This document shows, piece after piece, positions 17,346-25,317 of a stretch of 64,000 bases of DNA (position 1 is its first letter; every line of letters starts with the position of its first letter). Both the position numbers and the translations under genes were made by a program. This stretch comes from JAGPDB01 sp046331265 (lineage in GTDB: Bacteria > Actinomycetota > Acidimicrobiia > IMCC26256 > JAGPDB01). Location: NCBI GenBank assembly GCA_046331265.1, contig JAXLRE010000003.1:145955-209954 (forward strand). Direction: 5' to 3'. The notes under the pieces are model-generated. The model was not told the DNA's origin and searched no databases. It saw only the letters and a program-made list of their open reading frames with translations.

Positions 17346-18293
17346 ATGTCTAAACGTTTACTTATAGTTGGAGCTACTGCAAGTTCAAAATCACAAGTAG
17401 CGATTGATTTTGCATTAGAAAATAAACCAACAGAGATCATTTCTCTTGATTCTATGCAGATATATGAAGGAATGAGTATAGGAACTGGAGCATTAAATAC
17501 TAAGGAAATGAATGGAATCATTCACCATATGATTTCTATAGTAAGGCCTACAGAAACTTTTAGTGTGCAAGTTTTCAAGAATAAAGTTGATGAGATAATT
17601 ACAACGAACAAAGAAATGAACTTTGTTTTAGTTGGCGGAACAGGTCTATATACTCACGCTGTTGTTGACGATTTTAATTTTGCCCCAAGTGAACAAAAAG
17701 TAAGAGATGAAATAGCTCTGAAGTTTAACTTAGATGAAAAAAATCCTGATCCAATTTCATTAGGTAAAGCATATGAATATTTACAGGAAATAGACAACGA
17801 TGCTGCAGAAAAAATTGATCCAAAAAATGTTAGACGCATCTTAAGAGCAATTGAAGCAATTGAAATTTCTGGCGAGAAATTTTCTTATATAGGAGACGGT
17901 GTCCAAGCATTTTCGAATAACGTTTATGATCTGACTATGGTCGGCTTGAGATATTCGCGAGAAAATTTACGAACAAGAATATTTAAGCGAATTGAAAATA
18001 TGTTTGATCTTGGTTGGGTTGATGAAGTAAAAACTTTACTGCCTTTGTGGGATGATATTTCACCTATTGCTAAACAGGCAATAGGCTATAAAGAAATTTA
18101 TGGATGGATTGTTCAAGGGGAAAACCAATCTGAACTTATAAATGTTAAAGAAAGTATCTTAAACAAGACCTATCAATTTTCAGTTCGACAACGAAAATGG
18201 TTTGAACGTGATCCACGTATCACCTGGATTGATTGTGACGACCTGCAACACCATGAGATATTAGATAAAGTCAGCAATATCGCGCTCTGGTAG
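17346..18293 (+). CDS. miaA: tRNA dimethylallyltransferase MiaA
   Basis: 315 residues. The P-loop is atypical: VGATASSKSQVAIDFA, where most MiaA have GPTASGKT, so the glycine before lysine is replaced by serine. Other motifs are canonical: ISLDSMQIYEGMSIGT, HHMISIVRPTETFSV, LVGGTGLYTHAV, RRILRAIE, and QAIGYKEI with the C-terminal RQRKWF. It transfers the dimethylallyl group to A37 of tRNA. It is separated by 4 bp from miaB and 9 bp from dapF, so operonic. Confidence 0.94.
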   Translation: MSKRLLIVGATASSKSQVAIDFALENKPTEIISLDSMQIYEGMSIGTGALNTKEMNGIIHHMISIVRPTETFSVQVFKNKVDEIITTNKEMNFVLVGGTGLYTHAVVDDFNFAPSEQKVRDEIALKFNLDEKNPDPISLGKAYEYLQEIDNDAAEKIDPKNVRRILRAIEAIEISGEKFSYIGDGVQAFSNNVYDLTMVGLRYSRENLRTRIFKRIENMFDLGWVDEVKTLLPLWDDISPIAKQAIGYKEIYGWIVQGENQSELINVKESILNKTYQFSVRQRKWFERDPRITWIDCDDLQHHEILDKVSNIALW

Positions 18294-18302
18294 AATTTAA
18301 AG

Positions 18303-19208
18303 GTGTTTTTAGAAAAAATTGAATCAACCGGAAACGATGTTTTATTGGCAACAGTTGAGTCTTTAGAGAATGAATCGTTTCCAATAACATTTAATGATCT
18401 AAGCAACTTAGCTAAAAAATCATGTGACAGAAATTTTGGGATTGGTGCAGATCATCTAATTCTTTTGGATAAACCAGGTTTAGACAGAGACGAATTTCAT
18501 GGATATCAAAGTGATAATAATGCACATGTACGGATGATTTTTTTCAACTCAGATGGATCGTCTGCCGAAATGAGTGGCAACGGGATCCGTTGTTTCGCAC
18601 TTTTTGCGATGGATAACGGTTTTGGAGAAAAAGATGATAATGGAAATCATTTTGTAGTTGTTGAAACACTTGCAGGTACTCGCAAAATAACATTTAAAAC
18701 AATTGGTACACAGATCTATGGTGATGTGAATATGGGAGAAGTGAGTTTTGAGCCGAAAGACATACCAGTCAATGTTGAAGATGCTCTTGATGTGCCTACT
18801 GATATCTTAGGGAAGGAAAGGAAAGGCTACAGCGCTAATTCTGGAATTCCACACTGGATGCTGCTAGTTGATTCAAAAGAAGAACTCGAGTCCTCACTAC
18901 TTGACCAAGAAGCTTTAGCTGCTCGATATGATGAGCGTTTTCCAAACAATACAAATGTCGATATTGTTTATATAGAAAACGAAAATAGTGTTAATGCCCG
19001 GTATTTTGAACGCGGAGCTAAAGAAACATTAAGTTGCGGGACAGGTGTAACTGCAACAGCAGCTATGTTGAACAAAGTCGGATTAGCAAGTACAAATGTC
19101 GAGGTAAATGTTAAGGGTGGAAAACTTTTCGCCTCTAAACAAGAAGATGGCACTTGGGTCCTTTCTGGGCCTGTTCAAAAAATAGCTAGATGCGAATTTT
19201 ATTTATAG
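18303..19208 (+). CDS. dapF: Diaminopimelate epimerase
   Basis: 301 residues with a GTG start at 18303, chosen because the family begins with the motif seen here, FLEKIESTGND. The two catalytic cysteines are visible in SGNGIRCFALFA and TLSCGTGVTATA. GIGADHLILL replaces the usual GADG. It converts LL- to meso-diaminopimelate for peptidoglycan and lysine, working with dapD and dapE downstream. Confidence 0.95.
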   Translation: MFLEKIESTGNDVLLATVESLENESFPITFNDLSNLAKKSCDRNFGIGADHLILLDKPGLDRDEFHGYQSDNNAHVRMIFFNSDGSSAEMSGNGIRCFALFAMDNGFGEKDDNGNHFVVVETLAGTRKITFKTIGTQIYGDVNMGEVSFEPKDIPVNVEDALDVPTDILGKERKGYSANSGIPHWMLLVDSKEELESSLLDQEALAARYDERFPNNTNVDIVYIENENSVNARYFERGAKETLSCGTGVTATAAMLNKVGLASTNVEVNVKGGKLFASKQEDGTWVLSGPVQKIARCEFYL

Positions 19209-19240
19209 CTAATCTTTATCTCTCATGAGATTGGAAATAT

Positions 19241-20431
19241 ATGGCAGAAGAAACTAAATATCATCAGGCGCGCGTAGGTAAGCGTCTTAGTGCTACTGAA
19301 ACTGATTTTGATGTCATAATCCAGAAAGCAGTTATTGTTGCGGCCGACATCAAAGGACATGACAAAAATGTTGATGCTTCACTTGATGAGCTAGAGCTCC
19401 TTGTAGATACTGCTGGAGCGCAGGTTATAGGGCGTGAAATTCAGTCAAAACAATCTATTGATTCTGCAACTTATATAGGTAAGGGAAAAGCACAAGAAAT
19501 AGCTGAATATGTTGGGGCAAATGACGGAGATTTAGTCGTTTTTGATGATGAACTCACACCAGCTCAACAACGAAACCTAGAGAAAATTATGAAGGTCGAC
19601 GTTGTTGATCGTGTTGGTTTAATTTTAGATATATTTGCTCAGCATGCGACTACAGGGGAAGGTATGGCTCAAGTAGAGCTTGCTCAACTGAAGTATTTAA
19701 TGCCGCGCTTGAGAGGAAAAGGGTCTTCTCTATCTCAACAAGGTGGTGGTATCGGTACGCGTGGTCCTGGTGAAACACAGTTAGAAACAGATCGTCGAAA
19801 AATTGCACGTCGCATGCGCAAATTAGAAGCCGATTTAAAGAAACTAGAAAAGGTTCGCGGGACACAAAGAAAGCGAAGATCTGTTAAACCGGAAAAGCGA
19901 GTAGCAATCGTTGGATATACAAATGCTGGCAAGTCATCATTGTTAAATGTTTTAGCTAAATCAAATGCACATGTTGAAGATCGGCTATTTGCCACGTTAG
20001 CTCCTACGACTAAGCAAGTTTTTGTTGGTCATGATGAAAATGCAAAGCCGATGGTAGTTTTGTGTTCAGACACAGTTGGGTTTGTCACTAATTTACCTCA
20101 CCAATTAGTCGAAGCTTTTCGTTCTACGTTAGATGAAGCTAAAGATGCTGATCTTTTGTTACATGTTGTAGATTCATCTAGCGATCAAGTAAATGAAAAT
20201 ATTGATGCAGTAAATTCAGTTCTAAAAGAAATAGGAGCTGAAGATATTGATCAAATTCTTGTTTGGAACAAGCTTGATCTACTTGATCAAGATCAACTTG
20301 AACATATTAAGAACTTAGATCATGATCTTAAAAGAGAACATATAATTGGGTCCGATTTTATTTCTACTGTAGATAAATCTGGGATCGAACAACTTAGAAA
20401 TTCAATTCAAGAGTACTTTTCTAAGGTCTAA
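19241..20431 (+). CDS. hflX: GTPase HflX
   Basis: 396 residues. The N-terminal HflX domain includes VFDDELTPAQQRNLE, the glycine-rich linker GGGIGTRGPGETQLETDRR, a helical stretch, then a GTPase domain with G1 GYTNAGKSSLLN, G3 DTVGF and G4 NKLD. It is a ribosome-splitting GTPase for stress-stalled ribosomes. It starts 32 bp after dapF as the fourth member of the conserved run. Confidence 0.96.
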   Translation: MAEETKYHQARVGKRLSATETDFDVIIQKAVIVAADIKGHDKNVDASLDELELLVDTAGAQVIGREIQSKQSIDSATYIGKGKAQEIAEYVGANDGDLVVFDDELTPAQQRNLEKIMKVDVVDRVGLILDIFAQHATTGEGMAQVELAQLKYLMPRLRGKGSSLSQQGGGIGTRGPGETQLETDRRKIARRMRKLEADLKKLEKVRGTQRKRRSVKPEKRVAIVGYTNAGKSSLLNVLAKSNAHVEDRLFATLAPTTKQVFVGHDENAKPMVVLCSDTVGFVTNLPHQLVEAFRSTLDEAKDADLLLHVVDSSSDQVNENIDAVNSVLKEIGAEDIDQILVWNKLDLLDQDQLEHIKNLDHDLKREHIIGSDFISTVDKSGIEQLRNSIQEYFSKV

Positions 20432-20468
20432 TTGGTGCTAGATGATCGATATTACTTAAGCTCTTGAG

Positions 20469-21293
20469 ATGCAGTTAGAAGATATTGTTAAATCTCTTTG
20501 GGAAGATAAAGAAAAACTCGACAATGTTGTAGAAGCCGACAGGGCCCGCACAATCTTATTGCGAGTTATAGATATGCTTGATTCTGGTGAAATCAGAGTT
20601 GCTCAAATCGAAAATGATGAAGTTGTAGTAAACGAATGGGTAAAGCAAGCAATATTGCTTTTCTTTAAAGTTCAGTCTATGACTAAGCACAATGTTGGAC
20701 CCTTTGAATTTTTAGACAAAATCCCATTGAAAGAAAACTATTCAAAATTTAAAGTTAGAGTAGTCCCCGGCGCAAGCGCGCGTCGTGGTAGTTATCTTGC
20801 TCCTGGCGTTACTTTAATGCCTAGCTACGTAAATATAGGTGCTTACGTAGACGAGGACACAATGGTTGATACTTGGGCGACTGTTGGTAGCTGCGCTCAA
20901 ATTGGTAAGCGTGTCCATCTTTCCGGTGGTGTAGGGATTGGTGGCGTTCTTGAACCTCCTCAAGCTGCGCCTGTAGTAATTGGCGATGATGTATTCATAG
21001 GTTCGCGTTCAATGATTGTAGAAGGTGCCCGCGTAAAAAACGGCGCGAAACTGGGTGCTGGAGTAATTCTCACTTCCTCTACGCCTGTAATAGATAGCTC
21101 AAACGGCGAAGAAGTTTCCCGTGGTGTAGTTCCTGAACGAGCTGTAGCAATTATGGCTACACGAGATAAAGAATTTCCTGGAGGTAAATTTGGTCTTCCA
21201 TGTGTTCTTATCCTTAGGTATTTAGAAGAGGGCGAACAACACGATAAATTGTTATTGAATAATATTTTGCGTGAACATGGTGTCGCAACATAA
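20469..21293 (+). CDS. dapD: 2,3,4,5-tetrahydropyridine-2,6-dicarboxylate N-succinyltransferase
   Basis: 274 residues, a left-handed beta-helix acyltransferase. The signature MPSYVNIGAYVDEDTMVDTW and VGSCAQIGKRVHLSGGVGIGG closely resembles the 274-residue proteobacterial-type DapD rather than the longer (about 317 residue) actinobacterial form. It succinylates tetrahydrodipicolinate in the lysine/DAP pathway. Its TAA stop overlaps the ATG of dapE by one base (TAATG), so translational coupling is likely. Confidence 0.93.
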   Translation: MQLEDIVKSLWEDKEKLDNVVEADRARTILLRVIDMLDSGEIRVAQIENDEVVVNEWVKQAILLFFKVQSMTKHNVGPFEFLDKIPLKENYSKFKVRVVPGASARRGSYLAPGVTLMPSYVNIGAYVDEDTMVDTWATVGSCAQIGKRVHLSGGVGIGGVLEPPQAAPVVIGDDVFIGSRSMIVEGARVKNGAKLGAGVILTSSTPVIDSSNGEEVSRGVVPERAVAIMATRDKEFPGGKFGLPCVLILRYLEEGEQHDKLLLNNILREHGVAT

Positions 21294-22384
21294 TGGCAAC
21301 AAATCCTTTTTTAACCCTTAACCCTCAAGACACTCTCGAAGTACTAAAAGCACTCATTGCTACAGAGTCATACAGTCATAATGAAGATACACTTTGTAGC
21401 TTTTTACAACAATGGATCCCTCAAATTAGACCTGATGCACACCTTACAAGAATCTCCAATACTTTAGTTGTACAAGTAAATACGGACGCAGATTCACCTG
21501 TAATTTTGGCTGGCCATATTGATACAGTACCTAGCGCCCACTTTAATGGCGAGCTGAACGATCGACCCATCCAAGAAGGCGACTTGTTATATGGACTTGG
21601 TGCAGCTGATATGAAAAGTGGAGTAGCGGTAATGATCTCGCTACTTAAAACCATAAAAGTCAACGCAACATTTATCTTTTATGAGGCTGAAGAGGTTGCG
21701 GAAAAATTTAATGGCCTATTACTTGTTTTAAATGAAAAGCCTGAGCTAATGAGAGGTAAATGGGCAATACTTTTAGAGCCAACTAATGGCCAATTAGAAA
21801 TGGGATGTCAGGGAGCAATCACTGTTAAAGCAAGTTTCCATGGTAAACGAGCGCATAGCGCTAGGCCATGGATGGGGGAGAACGCTATCCATAAATCTCT
21901 AAAAGTCCAGGAAAATGTGCAAAAAGAACTTCAATCTCAACAAGAGGTTGAGATTGAAGGTTTAACCTATAGTCCTACTTTACAGATAACAAAAGCCTCT
22001 GGTGGAGTAGCTGCAAATGTTATTCCGGACTTATTTGAATTAACAATTAATCATCGCTTTACGCCAGATATTAAACCAGATCAAGCAACTGCATATATAA
22101 ATCAAATCTGTGATGGAGCTGACAGTATTGAGGTGGTTTCTATTGCCGGTGGAGCAGTTCCAGCTGTTGACCATCCTTTGGTAGCTTTTGCTAAATCAAG
22201 AGGTAGAAAGTTAGTGCCAAAAGTCGCATGGACAGATGTAGCAAGATTTTATAATTTAAATATTCCTGCAGTTAACTGTGGTCCAGGGGATGCAACTTTA
22301 TGCCATACTCCAGGCGAGCATATAGAAATTTCAAAATTGCAAGATACTTACGATTTCTTAAATGAATTTATTGCTAACTTGTAA
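21293..22384 (+). CDS. dapE: Succinyl-diaminopimelate desuccinylase
   Basis: 363 residues, an M20 metallopeptidase fold. Metal and catalytic motifs: LAGHIDTVPSA (H-x-D), GLGAADMKSG (D), FYEAEEVAE (EE), LEPTNG, and a C-terminal histidine in CHTPGEH. A dimerisation domain (HGKRAHSARPW) is present. It removes succinate from N-succinyl-LL-DAP, giving the substrate of DapF. It is coupled to dapD; dapA, dapB and the aminotransferase are not in the window. Confidence 0.93.
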   Translation: MATNPFLTLNPQDTLEVLKALIATESYSHNEDTLCSFLQQWIPQIRPDAHLTRISNTLVVQVNTDADSPVILAGHIDTVPSAHFNGELNDRPIQEGDLLYGLGAADMKSGVAVMISLLKTIKVNATFIFYEAEEVAEKFNGLLLVLNEKPELMRGKWAILLEPTNGQLEMGCQGAITVKASFHGKRAHSARPWMGENAIHKSLKVQENVQKELQSQQEVEIEGLTYSPTLQITKASGGVAANVIPDLFELTINHRFTPDIKPDQATAYINQICDGADSIEVVSIAGGAVPAVDHPLVAFAKSRGRKLVPKVAWTDVARFYNLNIPAVNCGPGDATLCHTPGEHIEISKLQDTYDFLNEFIANL

Positions 22385-22389
22385 TAAAT

Positions 22390-23736
22390 TTAGTTAACGC
22401 CGTCTTTAGGACCAAAGTTTCTTTGAAATGGATGCTGACCATATTGGTCAAAATCTCCATAACCTCTATCTACTGTATTTACAGATTGAGGTGGAGCAAT
22501 TGGCTCGGCATCTTTATCAGCCGCTGCCCGACGATCATGTGCGTGACCAAGAGATCGAGTTTTTGCAGCACCAACAGAAATATCATCATGATTATTTGTA
22601 GCTCTGCCGTCTGCATCATAAGCGACAACACGGTGATAGTCAGGAGTGACAGAAGTAGGAGTACTTGTAATTTCAAGGTTACGTTGTTCTAAATCTTGCT
22701 CGTCTACGTAGTTGCCTTCAAGATCGACGGTTGGTGCTTTTGGTGGTTGATCAGATTGCGTAGCGAGTCCATGTTGTCGCGCATGCTGATCTTCTAAGAA
22801 CTTTGCAGTGGTCGGATCTAAGTTTGTTCGGTCTCTCTCGATTTGCTGACCAACTGCATCTCGTTCTTGGCTAGCGAGTTCAGCTGCTTCTCTTTGAGAA
22901 ATTTCTCTTGCTTCGTCTTGTTGTCTTTGCTGTTCAGCTCTCATGTCAGCAATTACTTTGTCACGTTTAGCTTGTTCAGCCAAAAATGCTGCTGTAATTT
23001 CTGCTGCTAATTGTTGCGCTTTAGCTTGTTCAACGCCTTGTTGCACTGCATTGTTTGCAATATTGTGTTGAAGGGCAACACGAAGGTCAGTAATGTCTCT
23101 TGCGACTTCAAAATCTTGTTCAGCTGTACGAAATGCATTAGATTGATCTTTTGGTTTTTCAGTTACAGCCTCAACAACTTCTCTTGCAGTTTGTAAATCG
23201 TTTTCAATTTTATGTTCTAGCTCTGGTTTTACATCATATGTTTCGTAGATTTCTGCGAACATAGCTTTTTGGCGAGCTTGTTCAAAGGTCGATGCTCGAT
23301 CGATAGCACTTTTGTTTTGAAAAGGTGTATTTGCCACAGGACTTTGAACTCTGCTTGCAAAACCATTTACTACTGGTGTTGAAATTCCATTTTGTCTAGC
23401 TGCTTCTTCAAATTTTGCGAGACTTTGTTGTAGTTGTTCGCGAAGTTGGTCATCTTGTAACGCATCTTTTGCAACTGAAACTGCCGCTAAGCCAACTACT
23501 GTATCCTTAACTACTTCAGCAGCAAATGAAGGCTGTTTTTTTTGTGCCTCTGCAAATTGTTTTTGACGCAACAAAGCTTGACGTTGAAGTTCTTTTTGAC
23601 GTTCTGCTTCTTTAAGCTGAGCCGCTATGAGTTCTTGCTGATGCTTACGAAATATTTCTGCTTGTGATGCACCTGGAACTACACCCTCAACATGGCCATC
23701 ACTTTGGCCTCCATGATCTAGATGTATACTCGACAT
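22390..23736 (-). CDS. Gln/Ala-rich coiled-coil protein of unknown function
   Basis: 448 residues, not recognised. It is dominated by charged helical, coiled-coil-like stretches rich in Q, A, E and R (for example KEAERQKELQRQALLRQ near residue 42 and MRAEQQRQQDEAREISQRE near residue 265). A short hydrophobic patch (VVKDTVVGLAAVSVAKDAL, about 75-95) lies near the N-terminus, and the tail is polar, proline-rich and probably disordered, ending FGPKDGVN. No signal peptide is seen. Ribosome site GGAGG lies 5 nt before the ATG. It is downstream of, and in the same direction as, the 154-residue protein at 23846, 109 bp apart. A scaffold or filament-like role is possible but unproven. Confidence 0.7.
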   Translation of the reverse strand: MSSIHLDHGGQSDGHVEGVVPGASQAEIFRKHQQELIAAQLKEAERQKELQRQALLRQKQFAEAQKKQPSFAAEVVKDTVVGLAAVSVAKDALQDDQLREQLQQSLAKFEEAARQNGISTPVVNGFASRVQSPVANTPFQNKSAIDRASTFEQARQKAMFAEIYETYDVKPELEHKIENDLQTAREVVEAVTEKPKDQSNAFRTAEQDFEVARDITDLRVALQHNIANNAVQQGVEQAKAQQLAAEITAAFLAEQAKRDKVIADMRAEQQRQQDEAREISQREAAELASQERDAVGQQIERDRTNLDPTTAKFLEDQHARQHGLATQSDQPPKAPTVDLEGNYVDEQDLEQRNLEITSTPTSVTPDYHRVVAYDADGRATNNHDDISVGAAKTRSLGHAHDRRAAADKDAEPIAPPQSVNTVDRGYGDFDQYGQHPFQRNFGPKDGVN

Positions 23737-23845
23737 TTTGCCTCCGCGCGTGCAATCTGCCTTGATTTTATAACGACGTTATGAATATGACAAGGGAAAA
23801 TACGCATAATTCGCGCTATTCGTTGTTGAAAAAACTAAAAATTAT

Positions 23846-24310
23846 TTAAAGTGATCGACCAAGACCGCGGCTTAAAGTCATTTTTGTAGTTAGAGGTTCA
23901 GCTACTGCTGTAACGTAAATTCTCCAAGCGTCAATAGCTGCTCTGTCTATAGACAATCCACCAACTATTCCAGTAAAAACATCACCAGGTAAAGATTTTG
24001 CTTTTTCTTTTAAGGTTGCAGCCATGCCTATTGGTGCATCAAAATCGATCCCGTCTTCAGGCCAAAGGACTTTGCTAGGAGAACTTAAAGCTGTTGATGC
24101 GTTTCCAGCACCGACTTCAGCAAGTTTTTTGCCAATGGTAGCTTTAGCTGCTTTTTCGTATTCAGAACCAGATCGGTATTTGCTTGGGCCTTTTAATTTC
24201 GAGATGAGAGCATTGCCATTTGAATGTGTTATTGCACGTGTTAAAGCATCTTGTAAAAGAGTAGAGCCTTGAGGATCTACATTTACATTGCCGTATGTAT
24301 TAGGTGCCAC
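23846..24310 (-). CDS. Hypothetical protein, 154 residues
   Basis: Not recognised. It has a GTG start at 24310 (GGGCGGAACA precedes it). The sequence starts APNTYGNVNVDPQGSTLLQD and contains small-residue-rich helices (EYEKAAKATIGKKLAEVGAG) and a moderately hydrophobic region (GDVFTGIVGGLSIDRAAIDAW). No catalytic pattern is seen. It is cooriented with the coiled-coil gene and may form a pair with it between dapE and lexA. An inverted repeat (24343-24362) sits in its promoter region. Confidence 0.6.
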   Translation of the reverse strand: MAPNTYGNVNVDPQGSTLLQDALTRAITHSNGNALISKLKGPSKYRSGSEYEKAAKATIGKKLAEVGAGNASTALSSPSKVLWPEDGIDFDAPIGMAATLKEKAKSLPGDVFTGIVGGLSIDRAAIDAWRIYVTAVAEPLTTKMTLSRGLGRSL

Positions 24311-24342
24311 TGTTCCGCCCTCGTGAAAGTAGAGATATATAT

Positions 24343-24362
24343 TATCCTATATCGGCAGGATA
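24343..24362. promoter_or_regulatory. Inverted repeat upstream of the 154-residue gene (possible operator)
   Basis: TATCCT (24343-24348) and AGGATA (24357-24362) flank an 8-base spacer, about 33-52 bp upstream of the GTG start on the minus strand. It overlaps an AT-rich stretch that could contain the -10. The protein bound, if any, is unknown. Confidence 0.35.
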
Positions 24363-24446
24363 AAAAACAACTTTCGTACCAATTTTCAGTAAGGACTACC
24401 TATGGGACTTTGTGACCAAAAAGGACAATTAAGTAATATAAATTAT

Positions 24447-25091
24447 TTATAGACGACGTAAAACTGTTACTACTTTTCCATAAATATCAACTTCGTTGGC
24501 ATTTTGAACAATATCAGTAAGAGTAGGGTTTTGTGGCCTCAGTATGACTTGGTTTCCTTTTTGTATAAAGGTCTTTACTGTGGCTTCGTCGTCGTTGATG
24601 CTTGCAACGACAATGTCGCCATTATTCGCAGTTTTTTGTTGCCGCACAACTACGAAATCTCCATCAAAAATGCCTGCATCGATCATGGAATCACCGCGTA
24701 CTTTTAACATAAATAAAGCTCCATCGCCTGTAAAGTCTTGTGGAAGAGGGTAGCTTTCTTCAATGTTTTCTTCAGCTAATACCCCTGTACCTGCAGCAAC
24801 ATTACCTATTAAGGGTATGTGTTTAACAGGGCGTCTTTCTGTGACTGCTCCAGAAGATGATTCGTATAAAACTTCCATAGCTCGAGGTTTTGTTGGGTCA
24901 CGTTTTATATAACCTTTATCTTCGAGCGTATTTAGATGATTGTGGACTGTTGCCGGCGAGGTTAATCCTAATGCTGTAGCAATTTCCCTAACGCTAGGGG
25001 GATAGCCTTTGTCTCGAAGGTTTTCGTCGATATATTCAAGAACTTCTTTTTGGCGAGGTGTTAAACCACTGCGATGCTTAATGGCTGGCAT
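24447..25091 (-). CDS. lexA: SOS repressor LexA
   Basis: 214 residues. The N-terminal winged helix (LTPRQKEVLEYIDENLRDKG, PSVREIATALGLTSPATVHNHL) binds SOS boxes. The self-cleavage Ala-Gly bond is in NVAAGTGV, the catalytic Ser in VRGDSMIDAGI and the Lys in EATVKTFIQK. Ribosome site AAGGA lies just before the ATG. Two operator-like boxes lie in its promoter (25127-25157), giving autoregulation. In this window its likely targets are lexA, recA and the LysM gene at 32964. Confidence 0.97.
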   Translation of the reverse strand: MPAIKHRSGLTPRQKEVLEYIDENLRDKGYPPSVREIATALGLTSPATVHNHLNTLEDKGYIKRDPTKPRAMEVLYESSSGAVTERRPVKHIPLIGNVAAGTGVLAEENIEESYPLPQDFTGDGALFMLKVRGDSMIDAGIFDGDFVVVRQQKTANNGDIVVASINDDEATVKTFIQKGNQVILRPQNPTLTDIVQNANEVDIYGKVVTVLRRL

Positions 25092-25126
25092 GGTATTCCT
25101 TTCGATTAGATTTCACAACTATAGGG

Positions 25127-25157
25127 CGCACAGGTGTTCGCGTCAAACATTTGTTCG
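25127..25157 (-). promoter_or_regulatory. Two tandem LexA operators in the lexA promoter
   Basis: On the minus strand CGAACAAATGTTTG (25157-25144) and CGAACACCTGTGCG (25140-25127), each one mismatch from CGAAC-N4-GTTCG and separated by 3 bp. A sigma-70 promoter overlaps them: TTTGAC (-35, within the first box) and, 18 bp on, TATAGT (-10). Confidence 0.78.
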
Positions 25158-25317
25158 TATTCAGCTACTTGCGGTGATTGTTAAATTTTCTATTGGTTAC
25201 AAAAACGGACAAAACACCCACTTATCGTAATGAAAATTACAAATATATTAAATAAATCAAAGCTCCTTGCCGAGTTATTTAAAGGAAAAGGGAGACTTTA
25301 ACTTAAGGGAATTTGAT

